Shown here: positions 25,975 to 34,881 of the stretch, in pieces
Layout: every line of letters starts with the position of its first letter
Position numbering within the stretch: position 1 is the stretch's first letter
Assembly: GCF_000020125.1 (NCBI RefSeq)
Contig: NC_010679.1
Location: 57,123 to 121,122, forward strand
From: Paraburkholderia phytofirmans PsJN
Lineage (GTDB): Bacteria; Pseudomonadota; Gammaproteobacteria; Burkholderiales; Burkholderiaceae
DNA length: 64,000 bases
Direction of reading: 5' to 3'
Translations under genes and position numbers: made by a program
Notes under the pieces: model-generated
Databases searched by the model: none
What the model was told of the DNA's origin: nothing
The model's input: the letters and a program-made list of their open reading frames with translations, nothing else

Positions 25975-27156
25975 ATGGAAGCCCAATTTATTACGGTTTC
26001 ACAGGGGGCCCGGCGCGTCGATGTGCCTGACGGAGAAGGCTACCTGAAGGCTATCGAAAGCGGCCCATCCAACGGTCTGCCGGAAGGCCGCTATAACCTT
26101 GCTGAAGCCATCGAAGCGGCACGGGACATCGGTCACGAATACCACGGCCACGTTTTGCATCAGGACGCGAAGCATCTGTTCCAGCTCGTCGGCAAAGAGG
26201 TCATCAAGCACGAACTGACCGAAATGGCCGCAGAGCAGATTCCCGAAATCGGGAAGGCGATTGCGGTCACGTACTCGGGAGCTGGCCCACACTTCGATCC
26301 ACTCAGCATTGACGGCATCAATACGGCCGCCGAGCAGCCGCCGCACAAACAGGCAGAGGCAGAGCACGGTGCAGCCGCGATGAGCGATCCGAGGGATGAA
26401 GCGGAGCGTGAATACGACTACCTCATGAACGCCGCATTCGAGCGAACCCTTCACGACGAACTGCGGCCACGGAATGCGGAGCGTCGCGCCGAGTCGACAA
26501 ACACTCGCCAAGCTGCGGCCGATAACGGTGCATCGCCGTCGCAGGCCCAGCAAGAACAGCAGCCGCAACAGCAGAGGCAACAGCAGGCGCAAGAGCAGCA
26601 ACAACGGCAAGCCGAGCCGCAGGTAGCAGACACGACGCGAAACGAGGTGCGCGCTGATTTGATCGAGCTTTTCACTCACGATCCGCAGGGCATCGAGAAG
26701 TTTGTTGCTTCGGAAGCCGGCGACATGAAAGGCTTGCTGGCCGGCGCGAAGCTCCAAGAGATACAAGGCAAGATGGATCGCAACATCGAGTATGCGTTTG
26801 AGATGAAGTCCGTCCATCCCGACCTCTTCGGCAAGCTCGCCGATGACGCGCTGAAGACCAAAGTCGCTGCGCACGAGAAGTACGATGCACTCGCACAAAA
26901 ACGGGACGCAGGGAAGGGCGGCAAGGAAACCGACGAGCAGGAGCGGGCGCAGGAACGCGAGCGCGGCAATCGCGCGGCAGTCGGTTCCGTTCGTACCTCT
27001 GTCGAGGCTCGCGTTCACGAGACCCGTGAGGTTCTTGCGCGGTCGGCAGGTCTCGCTCCGATGGTCGCAGTCAACGCCATGAAGAACAACAATAACGCGC
27101 AGAAGGCGAAGGGGCCGGACGATCAAGCGAAGACCAAGCGCGGCATGTCGATGTAG
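25975..27156 (+). CDS. KfrB-domain protein with Gln-rich linker
   Basis: 393 residues. The first 90 residues contain NLAEAIEAARDIGHEYHGHVLHQDAKHLFQLVGKEVIKHEL, which fits the KfrB domain found on IncP-type and related plasmids. A Gln-rich stretch (residues about 185-215) joins it to a helical C-terminal region with a charged coiled coil. KfrB has been linked to plasmid stability and is often joined to larger transfer proteins. Last gene of the virB operon, just before a terminator. Confidence 0.6.
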   Translation: MEAQFITVSQGARRVDVPDGEGYLKAIESGPSNGLPEGRYNLAEAIEAARDIGHEYHGHVLHQDAKHLFQLVGKEVIKHELTEMAAEQIPEIGKAIAVTYSGAGPHFDPLSIDGINTAAEQPPHKQAEAEHGAAAMSDPRDEAEREYDYLMNAAFERTLHDELRPRNAERRAESTNTRQAAADNGASPSQAQQEQQPQQQRQQQAQEQQQRQAEPQVADTTRNEVRADLIELFTHDPQGIEKFVASEAGDMKGLLAGAKLQEIQGKMDRNIEYAFEMKSVHPDLFGKLADDALKTKVAAHEKYDALAQKRDAGKGGKETDEQERAQERERGNRAAVGSVRTSVEARVHETREVLARSAGLAPMVAVNAMKNNNNAQKAKGPDDQAKTKRGMSM

Positions 27157-27182
27157 ACAAAACAAGTTACGAGCAGTTGGTA

Positions 27183-27220
27183 AAGGCGCACGTCGGGAAA
27201 CTGGCGTGCGCCTTCTTGTT
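27183..27220 (+). terminator. Rho-independent terminator of the virB operon
   Basis: AAGGCGCACG (27183-27192) pairs with CGTGCGCCTT (27205-27214), followed by CTTGTTT. The T-run is interrupted but the stem is strong. Confidence 0.7.
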
Positions 27221-27261
27221 TCAGGCTCACCCCGCATTGTCGTTGGCACGTCGTATTCTTC

Positions 27262-27308
27262 GTGTCTATCAACTAAATATAGACACATAGAATTACCTGT
27301 ATTAATAT
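27262..27308 (+). promoter_or_regulatory. Promoter overlapped by the plasmid-wide operator
   Basis: TAGACA (27280-27285), a 17-bp spacer with AATTAC at 27291, and TAATAT (27303-27308). The perfect inverted repeat GTGTCTAT/ATAGACAC (27262-27269 and 27279-27286) covers the -35 element. Expected to drive the DUF6573 gene and its neighbours. Confidence 0.75.
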
Positions 27309-27339
27309 CAACGTACAACATCACAACGGGAGCAGAGAA

Positions 27340-27753
27340 TTGAAACACCATAACGACATGACCATTCATGCCGCATCGCAGGGTGCCACTGCGCACGCGC
27401 ACATGCTCGCCACACCTCAACGTGCGCACGCACTGTCTGTCGGAACACTGATCGACGTGTCCGCTACGGCGCGACGAGCGATGTTTCGCGTGCCGGTTGC
27501 GCTTACTTCGGGAGCGTGGCTCGCGTGTGTCGATCAAGGGTCGGCCGACCTTCCAGCCGAGGAACGTTTGTGGTCCGTTCTCTTTGCTGCCTTCGGTGCG
27601 ATTCGCAGGAAGAGCCGGCCGACCGACCGCGCAGGATTTGCGGTCGACGTGCGCCGCGACGGTCGTGACATCCCTATCCTACTGACGGCAATCGTGTCTT
27701 CGGGAGACGACGGGGAGCCGGTCATCACGATCCACCTGACGGCCGAGCTGTAA
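27340..27753 (+). CDS. DUF6573-like protein (TTG start)
   Basis: The TTG at 27340 is preferred because GGGAG lies 8-12 bp before it and the same GGGAGCAGAGRATTGAA leader precedes the repA TTG start. An in-frame ATG at 27358 is the alternative. The protein (137 residues) has VPVALTSGAWLACVD, ERLWSVLFAAF and the closing GDDGEPVITIHL, the features of the DUF6573 family seen on many plasmids. Its role is unknown. Confidence 0.65.
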   Translation: MKHHNDMTIHAASQGATAHAHMLATPQRAHALSVGTLIDVSATARRAMFRVPVALTSGAWLACVDQGSADLPAEERLWSVLFAAFGAIRRKSRPTDRAGFAVDVRRDGRDIPILLTAIVSSGDDGEPVITIHLTAEL

Positions 27754-27766
27754 CGTGCGCGCCCAC

Positions 27767-28072
27767 ATGCCCCGTTTTCTGTTCGCGTTCGCCATCGTTG
27801 CGGCCGGCGTAGCGCAGGCGCACGTTCCCATCAAGGAAAGTGCGCATCGAGCCGTTTACCAATATGCGCCCGTGTATGTCGTTGCGTTTCCCGTCTATAT
27901 CGCGCCTCTGGCCGCCTCGCCGTGCCCCTTACCCTACGGCTGCGATTCGGTCGACCAGCCCTATACGCAGCCCATATACGCCTATCAGGAGCCCGTCGCG
28001 CAGTCCGCGGTGCCGGTGCCCGTCTACGTCCCCTTGCGCCGGTACGCAGTCGTGTCGGCCTACCCGCGCTAA
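27767..28072 (+). CDS. Small secreted protein, Pro/Tyr-rich (101 aa)
   Basis: Start at ATG 27767 gives a good signal peptide (MPRFLFAFAIVAAGVAQA). The mature part is rich in Pro, Tyr and Val, with two Cys residues (SPCPLPYGCDS). It sits 13 bp after the DUF6573 gene and 27 bp before the nuclease gene, so all three probably formed one operon. Periplasmic or outer-membrane location is inferred; no family recognised. Confidence 0.5.
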   Translation: MPRFLFAFAIVAAGVAQAHVPIKESAHRAVYQYAPVYVVAFPVYIAPLAASPCPLPYGCDSVDQPYTQPIYAYQEPVAQSAVPVPVYVPLRRYAVVSAYPR

Positions 28073-28099
28073 CCAGTTTTGGGCACAGGAGTCCATTGC

Positions 28100-28528
28100 A
28101 TGAAAAAGCTCGTCCGTTTCGTCGTCGCCACGTTCGCGTGTGCGACTTCCTTTGCCGGCCCGGTGCAGGCTCAGGCATTGATCGGTGGACATCCGCCGGG
28201 CGTTTCCGGTCGGTACGCCCAGCCGGTGCCGGCCGGCGATTCGCGGCCTGAAATCGGTTTTTCGCCAGAAGGCAGCGCCTATCCCCTTGTCATGAGAGTT
28301 ATCGACAGTGCGCACCGCTCGCTGCACGTCATGGCCTACGAAATGAAGGACGCCGGCATTGTGCGAGCACTCTCCGAGAAAGCAGCTCGTGGCGTCGACG
28401 TGGTGGTGCAAGTCGACTATCGAGAAAATATCGGCGACGGCAGCTCCGACTTCACGCGCAAACGACTCTCATCCCTCGCAGCATCCGGTGCCCGCGTATG
28501 CGTCATTTCAGCGTTCCCGATATTCCAC
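28100..28528 (+). pseudogene. Phospholipase D-type nuclease (nuc-like), 5' piece
   Basis: Signal peptide (AGPVQAQ near residue 25) followed by GFSPEGSAYPLVMRVIDSAHRSLHVMAYEM and RGVDVVVQVDYREN, the N-terminal half of the small secreted endonuclease family that includes Nuc of pKM101. The similarity stops at ISAFPIFH, exactly where the family has the active-site His-x-Lys motif. The rest lies in two further pieces, at 34.33 and 40.37 kb. Joined, the three pieces form a full-length gene. In pKM101 nuc also lies downstream of the VirB-type genes. Confidence 0.88.
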
Positions 28529-28704
28529 AGCAACCGTAAACCGGGAGGGTGTTACATGGCCTTACGCGGCCCCGTCCCGGAGTTCGCGAGCGTAGACGGC
28601 GCCGTCGCGAGGCGGCATCCGAAGGGCCGACATGAACATGAAGATGTTTGCCATGCCGTCCGCGGAGTTGAGGTTCATGACTTCACGACCGTAACGGTGT
28701 TACT

Positions 28705-28736
28705 TGTGAAATGCGTCGATATTGACGCATTTCACA
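28705..28736. repeat. 13-bp perfect inverted repeat with 6-bp centre
   Basis: TGTGAAATGCGTC and its exact complement flank GATATT. The size (13-6-13) matches core sites of tyrosine recombinases and is also compatible with a repressor operator. It lies 22 bp before the first recombinase start of element I. The upstream interval 28529-28704 shows no gene. Confidence 0.75.
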
Positions 28737-28758
28737 TACGTCACGGGAACAAGACCTG

Positions 28759-29967
28759 ATGAGAATCTTCTATACCAGCGATGAGTTTGCCTACAAGGGG
28801 TACGCGTGTCCGGGAATTCCATTCCTCTGTGAGGACGACATGGAATTCGTCCTGGAGGTCAACGACTACCTTCTCTGGATTGCGTTAGAGAACGCCAGCA
28901 CGGGCAGTCCAGCGACGTGGAAGAGTCACGCCGAATCGCTCTACGATTTCTTTTCGTGGCTTCGGGTGAATCAACTGGCGTGGGATTCGAGGCCGCAGAA
29001 GGGACGGCAGGGCGAAGAGATCACCACGCTCGCAATTTACCGGAACTGGTCGCTTGATCTATCTGATCCGCGGACAGGCAGGCAACAGATCCAGGCGAGT
29101 ACTGTCCGCAAGCGCCTGACGCACATCATGGCGTTCTATAAATGGGCGGCACGTCGCGGGCGAATCGATTTCATTCCGTGGGAAACGAGAGGTTATGTAT
29201 TTGCCCCGCAAGTTCATCCTGACATGTATCGCCACGCCCGCGCCGGGCGTGTCGTAGAGAGAGACAATGTTCGCCCCACAGTGCGAAAGAAGCTCATTCC
29301 GCTGCTTACGGTCAACCAGTGCCGTGCCCTGTTAAAAGCATGTACGACAGGAACACTTCAACTGATGACGAAGCTGATGTTGCAAACCGGTCTGCGAAAT
29401 GCGGAATGCAGGACATTTCCAAAGAAGTATGTTTTTGATCCGTCGCCAGCCGCACGGAACCGGCGAATTCCGATAAATCTTGATCCTGCGGACATGGAAC
29501 TCAAGAACGGCAACGCTCGCCGTGTTTATGTCTCATGGCACCTTATGAAGGACCTGTTCGACTACCTTAATTTCGGCGAGGGGGCATCTCGTTCAAGAGC
29601 ATTTTTCAACATCACCGGGCAGTTCTCGCCCGTTCTGTTTCTCAATCAGGGTGGTACCCGGTGGAGTGAGAAGGGGCTGAACAACGCGTACCGGAAGCTA
29701 TGGGCGCCGCCGACATTGTCGTCGCCCGTGCTTGATTTCAGGGTGACGCCTCACATGCTGAGGCATACGTTTGCGACATGCGAACTGTTCGCCGAAAGCC
29801 AGCGCGTAAATCTCGGCCACGCACTGGCGTGGGTACGTGATCGTCTTGGCCATAGCTCGATCAGTACCACGACCCGCTATGTCCACTGTCTTGATCTGTT
29901 CGGGGAGACTGACCTGAACGAGTACCAGATTGAAATCGACGGTCTCCTTATTGGAGGTGAAGCATGA
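28759..29967 (+). CDS. Tyrosine recombinase A of element I
   Basis: 402 residues with the full catalytic set: Arg213 (QTGLRNAE), His332-x-x-Arg335 (HMLRHTF), His365 (LGHSS) and nucleophile Tyr374 (TRYVH). The N-terminal SAM-like core-binding domain covers about residues 30-160 (TWKSHAESLYDFFSWL). It is similar in layout to TnpA of Tn554 and probably performs strand exchange with the next two proteins. Its stop overlaps the next start by 4 bp. Confidence 0.9.
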   Translation: MRIFYTSDEFAYKGYACPGIPFLCEDDMEFVLEVNDYLLWIALENASTGSPATWKSHAESLYDFFSWLRVNQLAWDSRPQKGRQGEEITTLAIYRNWSLDLSDPRTGRQQIQASTVRKRLTHIMAFYKWAARRGRIDFIPWETRGYVFAPQVHPDMYRHARAGRVVERDNVRPTVRKKLIPLLTVNQCRALLKACTTGTLQLMTKLMLQTGLRNAECRTFPKKYVFDPSPAARNRRIPINLDPADMELKNGNARRVYVSWHLMKDLFDYLNFGEGASRSRAFFNITGQFSPVLFLNQGGTRWSEKGLNNAYRKLWAPPTLSSPVLDFRVTPHMLRHTFATCELFAESQRVNLGHALAWVRDRLGHSSISTTTRYVHCLDLFGETDLNEYQIEIDGLLIGGEA

Positions 29968-31703
29968 GACCTCGTAAGAATTACCAGATGGCGACGGCGA
30001 CGCCAGAGGTGGTAATTGATATACATAGGGATGCACCCGTTCTTCCTGTGCAACTGGGGGCGCGGAACCTTGACTTTGAGCGTTGGCGATTGGTGGGCGG
30101 CAGGTTGACAGGAAAGGACGCCAGCGAGGTATCAGCTGTTGATGCAGGGCGACTGGAAATTGTCTGTGCGATGCGCGACGCGCTATCTCGTCTTGCGAAG
30201 ACATTGTCACCCAACAGCATTCTGACAATACATCGTGGTGCAGTGCCACAGTGGTTCGCATTTCTCGACGAATTGGCTTTACAAGGACAGCCAATTGTGA
30301 AGATGAGCGACATCACGAAGGAACTGCTCGAAGCCTATGTGTCATGGCTACTGCGTAAGCCAGCAGAAACAGAGACGGGTGTCCTGTCGTACGCGGCTGC
30401 CCGTGCGATCTATTCGCAAACGAAGTCTGTCTTGTTGGAGTGCGTCTGTACCGGCATTCTGAGCCGTGATTGCCTTCCGGTAAATCCATTTCCGGGCAGC
30501 AATCGATCCAGTAGGGGGCATCAGTCATATTCCAAGGGCGAGATGAGTCGGCTTCTCGCTGCGCTTGCTGCAGATCTGGCAGCGATTCGTGCCGGAGCTT
30601 TTGATGAGGCCGAGAGCGACACGCTTTTGGTTTACCTCCTGTTGATCGCGGCACGAACTGGCCGTAACCCTGCCCCGCTTCTTGAATTGAGGCGTGATGC
30701 CCTTCAGCCGCATCCGCTGAAACCGGACAGTCATGCTCTGCTGACAACGTACAAACGTCGTGGAAACAACATTGCCGTACAGTCGTTCCGGCGCAGCAAA
30801 GAAATTGAAGACGTTGCAACTGTGCAGACAGATGTTGCTACCTTGTACCTTGAGATCCTCGCGTTGACGGAGCGTCATGTTCGAAACGTACCTTCGGCCG
30901 ATCAGGCACGGCTGTGGTTATGTAGACGGCAGCCGAATGGCGGTTGGGGAGATAAGGTGGCTCCAATCGACGCGTCGATGTTGAAAGAGCTGATTGATCG
31001 CTTTATAGGGCGTCATAGCCTTTTGTCTGACGACGTGAATCCTCGAACCGGCGAACCGTTGCCACTGCGTGTGACGATCATGCGGCTCAGAAAGACATTC
31101 GCAACCCGGATATGGCGACTAACGGGAGGGGATCTGATCAGGGCTTCCACCGCCTTGGGAAATCAGCCCAGAATGACCGACTCGCATTATCTCGCGGTTA
31201 CGCCGGAGATGGAACGCAACCACAAGTTCGTTGGGCTGTGCCTCGAAACACAACTTCGCGGTGCCAGTGAAGACCCTGAGGTCCTGTTGAAATTGGCGGA
31301 CGAGATGCGGGTCCCAGTTGATGAAGTTCGGCGCGTCCTGTCCGGCAAACACAACACGGGCGTCGGGCGGTGCAGTTCGCCTTTCTATGGCAAATTTGCG
31401 CCCAAAACTGGAGAGCGGGTGTGCACATCATTCCTGCACTGCTTCCGGTGTCCCAATCAGGTGGTGATGGAAACCGACCTACATCGCCTGTTCAGCTTTT
31501 ACTGGTTGCTCATCAAGGAGCGCAATCTTCTTGGGCGTAACCGTTGGCACAAGGTGTACGGCTGGGTGATACGCGAGATCGACAGGGTGATCTCCGGTCG
31601 CTTTCCTGCAGACATTGTCCTCGCGGCACGGACCAGCGCACAGCTGGACCCTCACCCGATGTGGCGCGAACGGTCGATCCTCGGAGGTGCGGGCAATGAC
31701 TAA
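29964..31703 (+). CDS. Tyrosine recombinase-like protein B of element I (degenerate active site)
   Basis: 579 residues. An Arg (ARTGRNPAPLLELR) stands in the Arg-I position and a Tyr (TDSHYL) in the nucleophile position. However, the His of the His-x-x-Arg box is replaced (MRLRKTF) and the LGH motif reads LGNQ. A C-terminal region has Cys pairs (FLHCFRCPNQV) that may bind zinc. The matching middle protein of element II is also degenerate, so these may act mainly as structural partners. Confidence 0.75.
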   Translation: MRPRKNYQMATATPEVVIDIHRDAPVLPVQLGARNLDFERWRLVGGRLTGKDASEVSAVDAGRLEIVCAMRDALSRLAKTLSPNSILTIHRGAVPQWFAFLDELALQGQPIVKMSDITKELLEAYVSWLLRKPAETETGVLSYAAARAIYSQTKSVLLECVCTGILSRDCLPVNPFPGSNRSSRGHQSYSKGEMSRLLAALAADLAAIRAGAFDEAESDTLLVYLLLIAARTGRNPAPLLELRRDALQPHPLKPDSHALLTTYKRRGNNIAVQSFRRSKEIEDVATVQTDVATLYLEILALTERHVRNVPSADQARLWLCRRQPNGGWGDKVAPIDASMLKELIDRFIGRHSLLSDDVNPRTGEPLPLRVTIMRLRKTFATRIWRLTGGDLIRASTALGNQPRMTDSHYLAVTPEMERNHKFVGLCLETQLRGASEDPEVLLKLADEMRVPVDEVRRVLSGKHNTGVGRCSSPFYGKFAPKTGERVCTSFLHCFRCPNQVVMETDLHRLFSFYWLLIKERNLLGRNRWHKVYGWVIREIDRVISGRFPADIVLAARTSAQLDPHPMWRERSILGGAGND

Positions 31704-33762
31704 CACAGCAAGACACCTGGTTGATATTCAATCAACCGCGGCTTCCGCTATTCCAGATCTTGTCATCTGTCAGCGCGGCGAGCTTGTGGTATCCCGCTTC
31801 GGGGATCCTTTGTGGGACCTGTCGCCGTACATCCACACGCGCAACACACGGGGCACGGCGATCCGCTTCGATGTCGAGTTTCACGACGGTTCGGTTCTGA
31901 CGGACGATCGTCATGAATGCCTTCTGCATTCGGCAAGGTGGTTCCTGTATGAGCGCTGGCGCGTCAAGGGGCCACGTTCTGGCAGGAACATTTCCGCGAA
32001 GACCCTCTTTAACAACTGGAGTCAGCTGCGCCTGTTGCTCAAATGGATGGTCCGCAATGGCGTCCCCTCATTTGCCGAGATGTCACCGGAGCGCTGCATT
32101 TCGTATGCGAACGAGTCAAAAGAGGTGCTCAAAGACAGCTCTCGCAATATCAGCCTGCAGATCCTGACCACGTACTACGATCTTCGCGATCGCCTGATTG
32201 ATCAATTGCCAGCATATCCGTGGGGAAATTCCTCTTCGTTTCTCCTTGTCAAGGGCAGGAAGCCGTCTCGCAGAAGGATTGTCGGTGACGCCATGACCGA
32301 GGTCGTTCCGGCGAGGTTGCTGCAAATCATCGTTCAGAGAGCACTTGAGTACGTCGAGAAGCACGCTGACACGTTGCTGGATGCACGGGATGAAATTATC
32401 CGGATTCGGGAGCTGGAGTACCGGAAGCTGGTTGAGGTGCATCGCACACGCTACCCGAATGGATTTGCGAGCATCTACAAGAGCGAGGATCAGTACCTGG
32501 CGATCCGCCTTGGACATCTTGCGGCACCACGATCGAGGGAAGTTGTTTGCCGACACGGATTCGATTCGCCGAACCATCTGAATGAGCAACTCCTTTACCT
32601 GCGTACAGCCTGTTACATCGTGTGTGCGGCATTCTCTGGCATGAGGGATTCCGAGCTGGCGTCGCTGGAAGTGGGCTGTTTCTCAAGTAGAGACGGGTTT
32701 GATGGAGAAATTTTCTGTTGGTTGACAGGCACGACTTACAAACTCGAACGGCACCCGCGACCAGCGGAATGGATGGTCCCGGGAGTGGTTGGTAAGGCAG
32801 TTGCGGTTGCTACGCGGTTGGGTGCGCCCTCTCGGAAAGCGGCCGACGCGATGATTGCCGATCTGGAAGTCGCGTTGGGTAGTCCGTCGTTGCTCGGTCC
32901 AGCTCATCGCGCGATGGTCAAGATGCTTCAGGAATGCAAGCGCCACCGAAACGCACTTCTGATCGTGGAAAAGGAAAAGGGAAAGAGCCGCTCATTTGGA
33001 GGAGCCACCGCAACGAACGCGTTACGTGCCTTTGCAAGTTTGGCGGGGGCAGTTGTGGCGCAGCAGGACATGGAGGGAGTTCGAGACCACGAGACGGTCG
33101 AGGTGGGAAAGCCATGGCCGCTTACGGCACACCAGTTCAGACGGACCTTTGCCGTATTTGTCGCCAGAAATCTCATGGGAGATGTGCGTTATCTCCGCGA
33201 GCATTTCAAGCACTGGTCCATCGACATGACGCTCTATTACTCGAGGCAGGAAGCCGGCGTCGAGTCGTCCGTTATTGATCAGATCATGTTCGAGCGGGAC
33301 GAGCTGCAGGCGGCAATTCTGGAAAAATGGATCAGTTCCGAGCGACCGCTTTCGGGCGGTGGAGGGCAACGGATCGTTGCGTTTCGCGATCGGCAGGAAG
33401 TGAAGACCGTATCGAACATGCAGGACTTCTGCCGCAGACTCGGTGAGGACGTGTTCATACGCGGCACCGGTCATTCATGGTGTCTCGCAAGCGGTTCAGG
33501 CTGCGGCGGGCATGGTCTCTACGACGCGATGCGTTGTACGTCGTGCAGTGAAGGCGTTATTGACGACAGCCACATCCAGATTTGGCAGGGCATTCGCAAT
33601 CAACAGATCGAAGTGTTGAACTGTTCGGACATCGGGATGGCGTCGCGTCAGCGCTGCATTGACCACCTTGAAGCCGCAGAGCGCGTCCTGATCGATCTGG
33701 GCGTGGCGATCGAACCGCATCTTGTAGCAGACCGTCACTCGTCCAGGGAATTGCTCTCGTGA
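31696..33762 (+). CDS. Tyrosine recombinase C of element I
   Basis: 688 residues from ATG 31696, which has GGAGG 9 bp upstream and overlaps the previous gene. Catalytic residues: Arg317 (GMRDSE), His479-x-x-Arg482 (HQFRRTF), His506 (FKHWS) and Tyr514 or Tyr515 (LYYSR). A C-terminal Cys-rich region of about 90 residues (CLASGSGCGG, MRCTSCSE) looks like a zinc-binding tail. It resembles TnpB of Tn554 in size. The stop overlaps the TnpC-like start (GTGA). Confidence 0.87.
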   Translation: MTNTARHLVDIQSTAASAIPDLVICQRGELVVSRFGDPLWDLSPYIHTRNTRGTAIRFDVEFHDGSVLTDDRHECLLHSARWFLYERWRVKGPRSGRNISAKTLFNNWSQLRLLLKWMVRNGVPSFAEMSPERCISYANESKEVLKDSSRNISLQILTTYYDLRDRLIDQLPAYPWGNSSSFLLVKGRKPSRRRIVGDAMTEVVPARLLQIIVQRALEYVEKHADTLLDARDEIIRIRELEYRKLVEVHRTRYPNGFASIYKSEDQYLAIRLGHLAAPRSREVVCRHGFDSPNHLNEQLLYLRTACYIVCAAFSGMRDSELASLEVGCFSSRDGFDGEIFCWLTGTTYKLERHPRPAEWMVPGVVGKAVAVATRLGAPSRKAADAMIADLEVALGSPSLLGPAHRAMVKMLQECKRHRNALLIVEKEKGKSRSFGGATATNALRAFASLAGAVVAQQDMEGVRDHETVEVGKPWPLTAHQFRRTFAVFVARNLMGDVRYLREHFKHWSIDMTLYYSRQEAGVESSVIDQIMFERDELQAAILEKWISSERPLSGGGGQRIVAFRDRQEVKTVSNMQDFCRRLGEDVFIRGTGHSWCLASGSGCGGHGLYDAMRCTSCSEGVIDDSHIQIWQGIRNQQIEVLNCSDIGMASRQRCIDHLEAAERVLIDLGVAIEPHLVADRHSSRELLS

Positions 33763-34151
33763 AGAAAAGTGAAACAAGGCAGGCGTTAGAGATGGCGATC
33801 AAGCGAATCAGGCGTGGAGTTACGAAGGTCGTGCCGCCTGGTCAGCGAATGAGCATTGCCGCGGTAGCGAGGGAGGCCGGCGTCAGCAACGCCACGATCC
33901 ACAATCGCCACCCGGATATTGCAGACATGGTGCGGCAACTCATTGGTGAAGTCGAGCCCGCGAAGATGGACATCGAACGCAATCGGCTCAAGGAGTGCCA
34001 GATGAAACTGGCGGAGCTGCGCAAAGAGCATGCGCAACTGAAGATCGATTTACAACGCTCCCAGTCAATCAATCTTCGCCTTCTCAAGGAAAACGAGCTG
34101 CTGCGGAAAAACTCGACCCACGAAGCGAACGTATTCGCGCTACGCAAATGA
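33759..34151 (+). CDS. TnpC-like protein of element I (GTG start)
   Basis: 130 residues. A helix-turn-helix (MSIAAVAREAGVSNATIHNRHPDI, residues about 28-51) is followed by a long coiled coil (KLAELRKEHAQLKIDLQRS) to near the end. This is the TnpC pattern of Tn554-family elements. The GTG start overlaps the upstream stop, implying coupled translation. Probably assists the recombinases in site binding or orientation. Confidence 0.75.
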   Translation: MKKSETRQALEMAIKRIRRGVTKVVPPGQRMSIAAVAREAGVSNATIHNRHPDIADMVRQLIGEVEPAKMDIERNRLKECQMKLAELRKEHAQLKIDLQRSQSINLRLLKENELLRKNSTHEANVFALRK

Positions 34152-34217
34152 AAACATTGAACATCACTGCCAACGCTACCTTGCACGCGCGACATGCGAA
34201 ACCGTCGGCTCAGCACG

Positions 34218-34270
34218 GCGCCGGGGGAATCGCCTGCTCCGCTACGCTACGCAGCCGATTCCCCCGGCGC
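34218..34270. repeat. 15-bp stem-loop near the right end of element I
   Basis: GCGCCGGGGGAATCG (34218-34232) is perfectly complementary to 34256-34270, with a 23-base loop. No T-run follows, so it is not a typical terminator. It lies about 60 bp from the right junction and may be a transcription block or a recombination structure. Confidence 0.65.
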
Positions 34271-34330
34271 AAGACCAAAGCCACCGTGGCAAGGGGCCTT
34301 CAACTAAGTAACACCGATCGGGTTACGGTT

Positions 34331-34402
34331 CACGACAAGGTGATGATCGCTGACGGCCGGGCCGTCGAGTTTGGGAGTTTCAACTACACTTATATTGGGT
34401 GA
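34331..34402 (+). pseudogene. Phospholipase D-type nuclease, middle piece
   Basis: Only about 20 codons: H-DKVMIADGRAVEFGSFNYT, the active-site stretch of the nuclease family. It begins at the right junction of element I and reads into element II after CAACTACAC (34381-34389), ending at a chance TGA at 34400. It links the 5' piece at 28.1 kb and the 3' piece at 40.37 kb without loss of codons. Confidence 0.88.
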
Positions 34403-34486
34403 ATGAATTTTGTGTCACGTTGTACTAAGCTTGGTGTCGAGTAGCCGGCTTTCTATGAAAGCCGAGTAGCCCCTGAAGAGGAAAAA

Positions 34487-34798
34487 ATGTCGAAGGTCGG
34501 AGTGGGCGAATTGGCGGAATGGCGGGGTATGTCGGCGGAGGCGGCACTGATTGCGCTCGCGGATTATGCCAAGCGTGATCCAACTTTCGTCCCTCTTAAA
34601 GACAAGACCACCTCCCGATGGTACGCCGGCGCCGGTGGGCGAGATTTTGAGCTACTGGTCACCGGGCCGAAGTTCTTTGACACGAGGGCGAGCGTGGGTG
34701 GCGGTGGCGCGATTGACCTAGCGATGCATCTGCTCCGGATCGACTTTCGGAGTGCCGTTGAATATCTGCGGAGGTTGAAGGGGCAAGGGCGCCTGTAA
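34487..34798 (+). CDS. Primase-like passenger protein of element II (103 aa)
   Basis: Begins MSKVGVGELAEWRGMSAEAA after a GAGGAAAA ribosome-binding site. The segments RDFELLVTGPKFFDTRA and GGGGAIDLAMHLLRIDFRSAVEYL resemble the N-terminal region of plasmid primase/zinc-finger (CHC2-type) proteins, although the Cys and His ligands are missing. It stands alone, without a TOPRIM domain. Being inside the left junction of element II, it moves with the element. Possibly a relic of an older target gene. Confidence 0.5.
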   Translation: MSKVGVGELAEWRGMSAEAALIALADYAKRDPTFVPLKDKTTSRWYAGAGGRDFELLVTGPKFFDTRASVGGGGAIDLAMHLLRIDFRSAVEYLRRLKGQGRL

Positions 34799-34881
34799 CG
34801 TTGTTTGCGAGATGCCCTGCTGTACGGTTGTCCATGGTTTCACGCTGGGACCGTCACTACTTATGTTGCTCGAGGCGACCG

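Larger units (their letters stand above)
28529..34330 (+). mobile_element. Tn554-like element I, inserted in the nuclease gene
   Basis: About 5.8 kb. It splits the nuclease between the His codon (CAC) and the Asp codon of the HDK active-site motif. It carries three tyrosine recombinases and a TnpC-like gene on the same strand as the target. GGTGTTAC occurs about 20 bp inside the left junction (28548), again at 28696, and inverted about 16 bp inside the right junction (34308-34315). Only the CAC at the crossover is clearly shared by both junctions. Tn554 and relatives insert without target duplication, which fits. No cargo genes. Confidence 0.82.

Noticed and set aside
25999..27537. A 512-codon minus-strand open frame opposite the KfrB-domain gene
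   Set aside because: Leu-rich runs mirror the Gln codons of the plus-strand gene. It crosses the terminator and promoter at 27.2-27.3 kb, so it is a shadow.
28100..34402. Two separate phospholipase D genes instead of one broken gene
   Set aside because: The pieces are complementary parts of one family, in order and in the same frame, and none alone has a complete active site.
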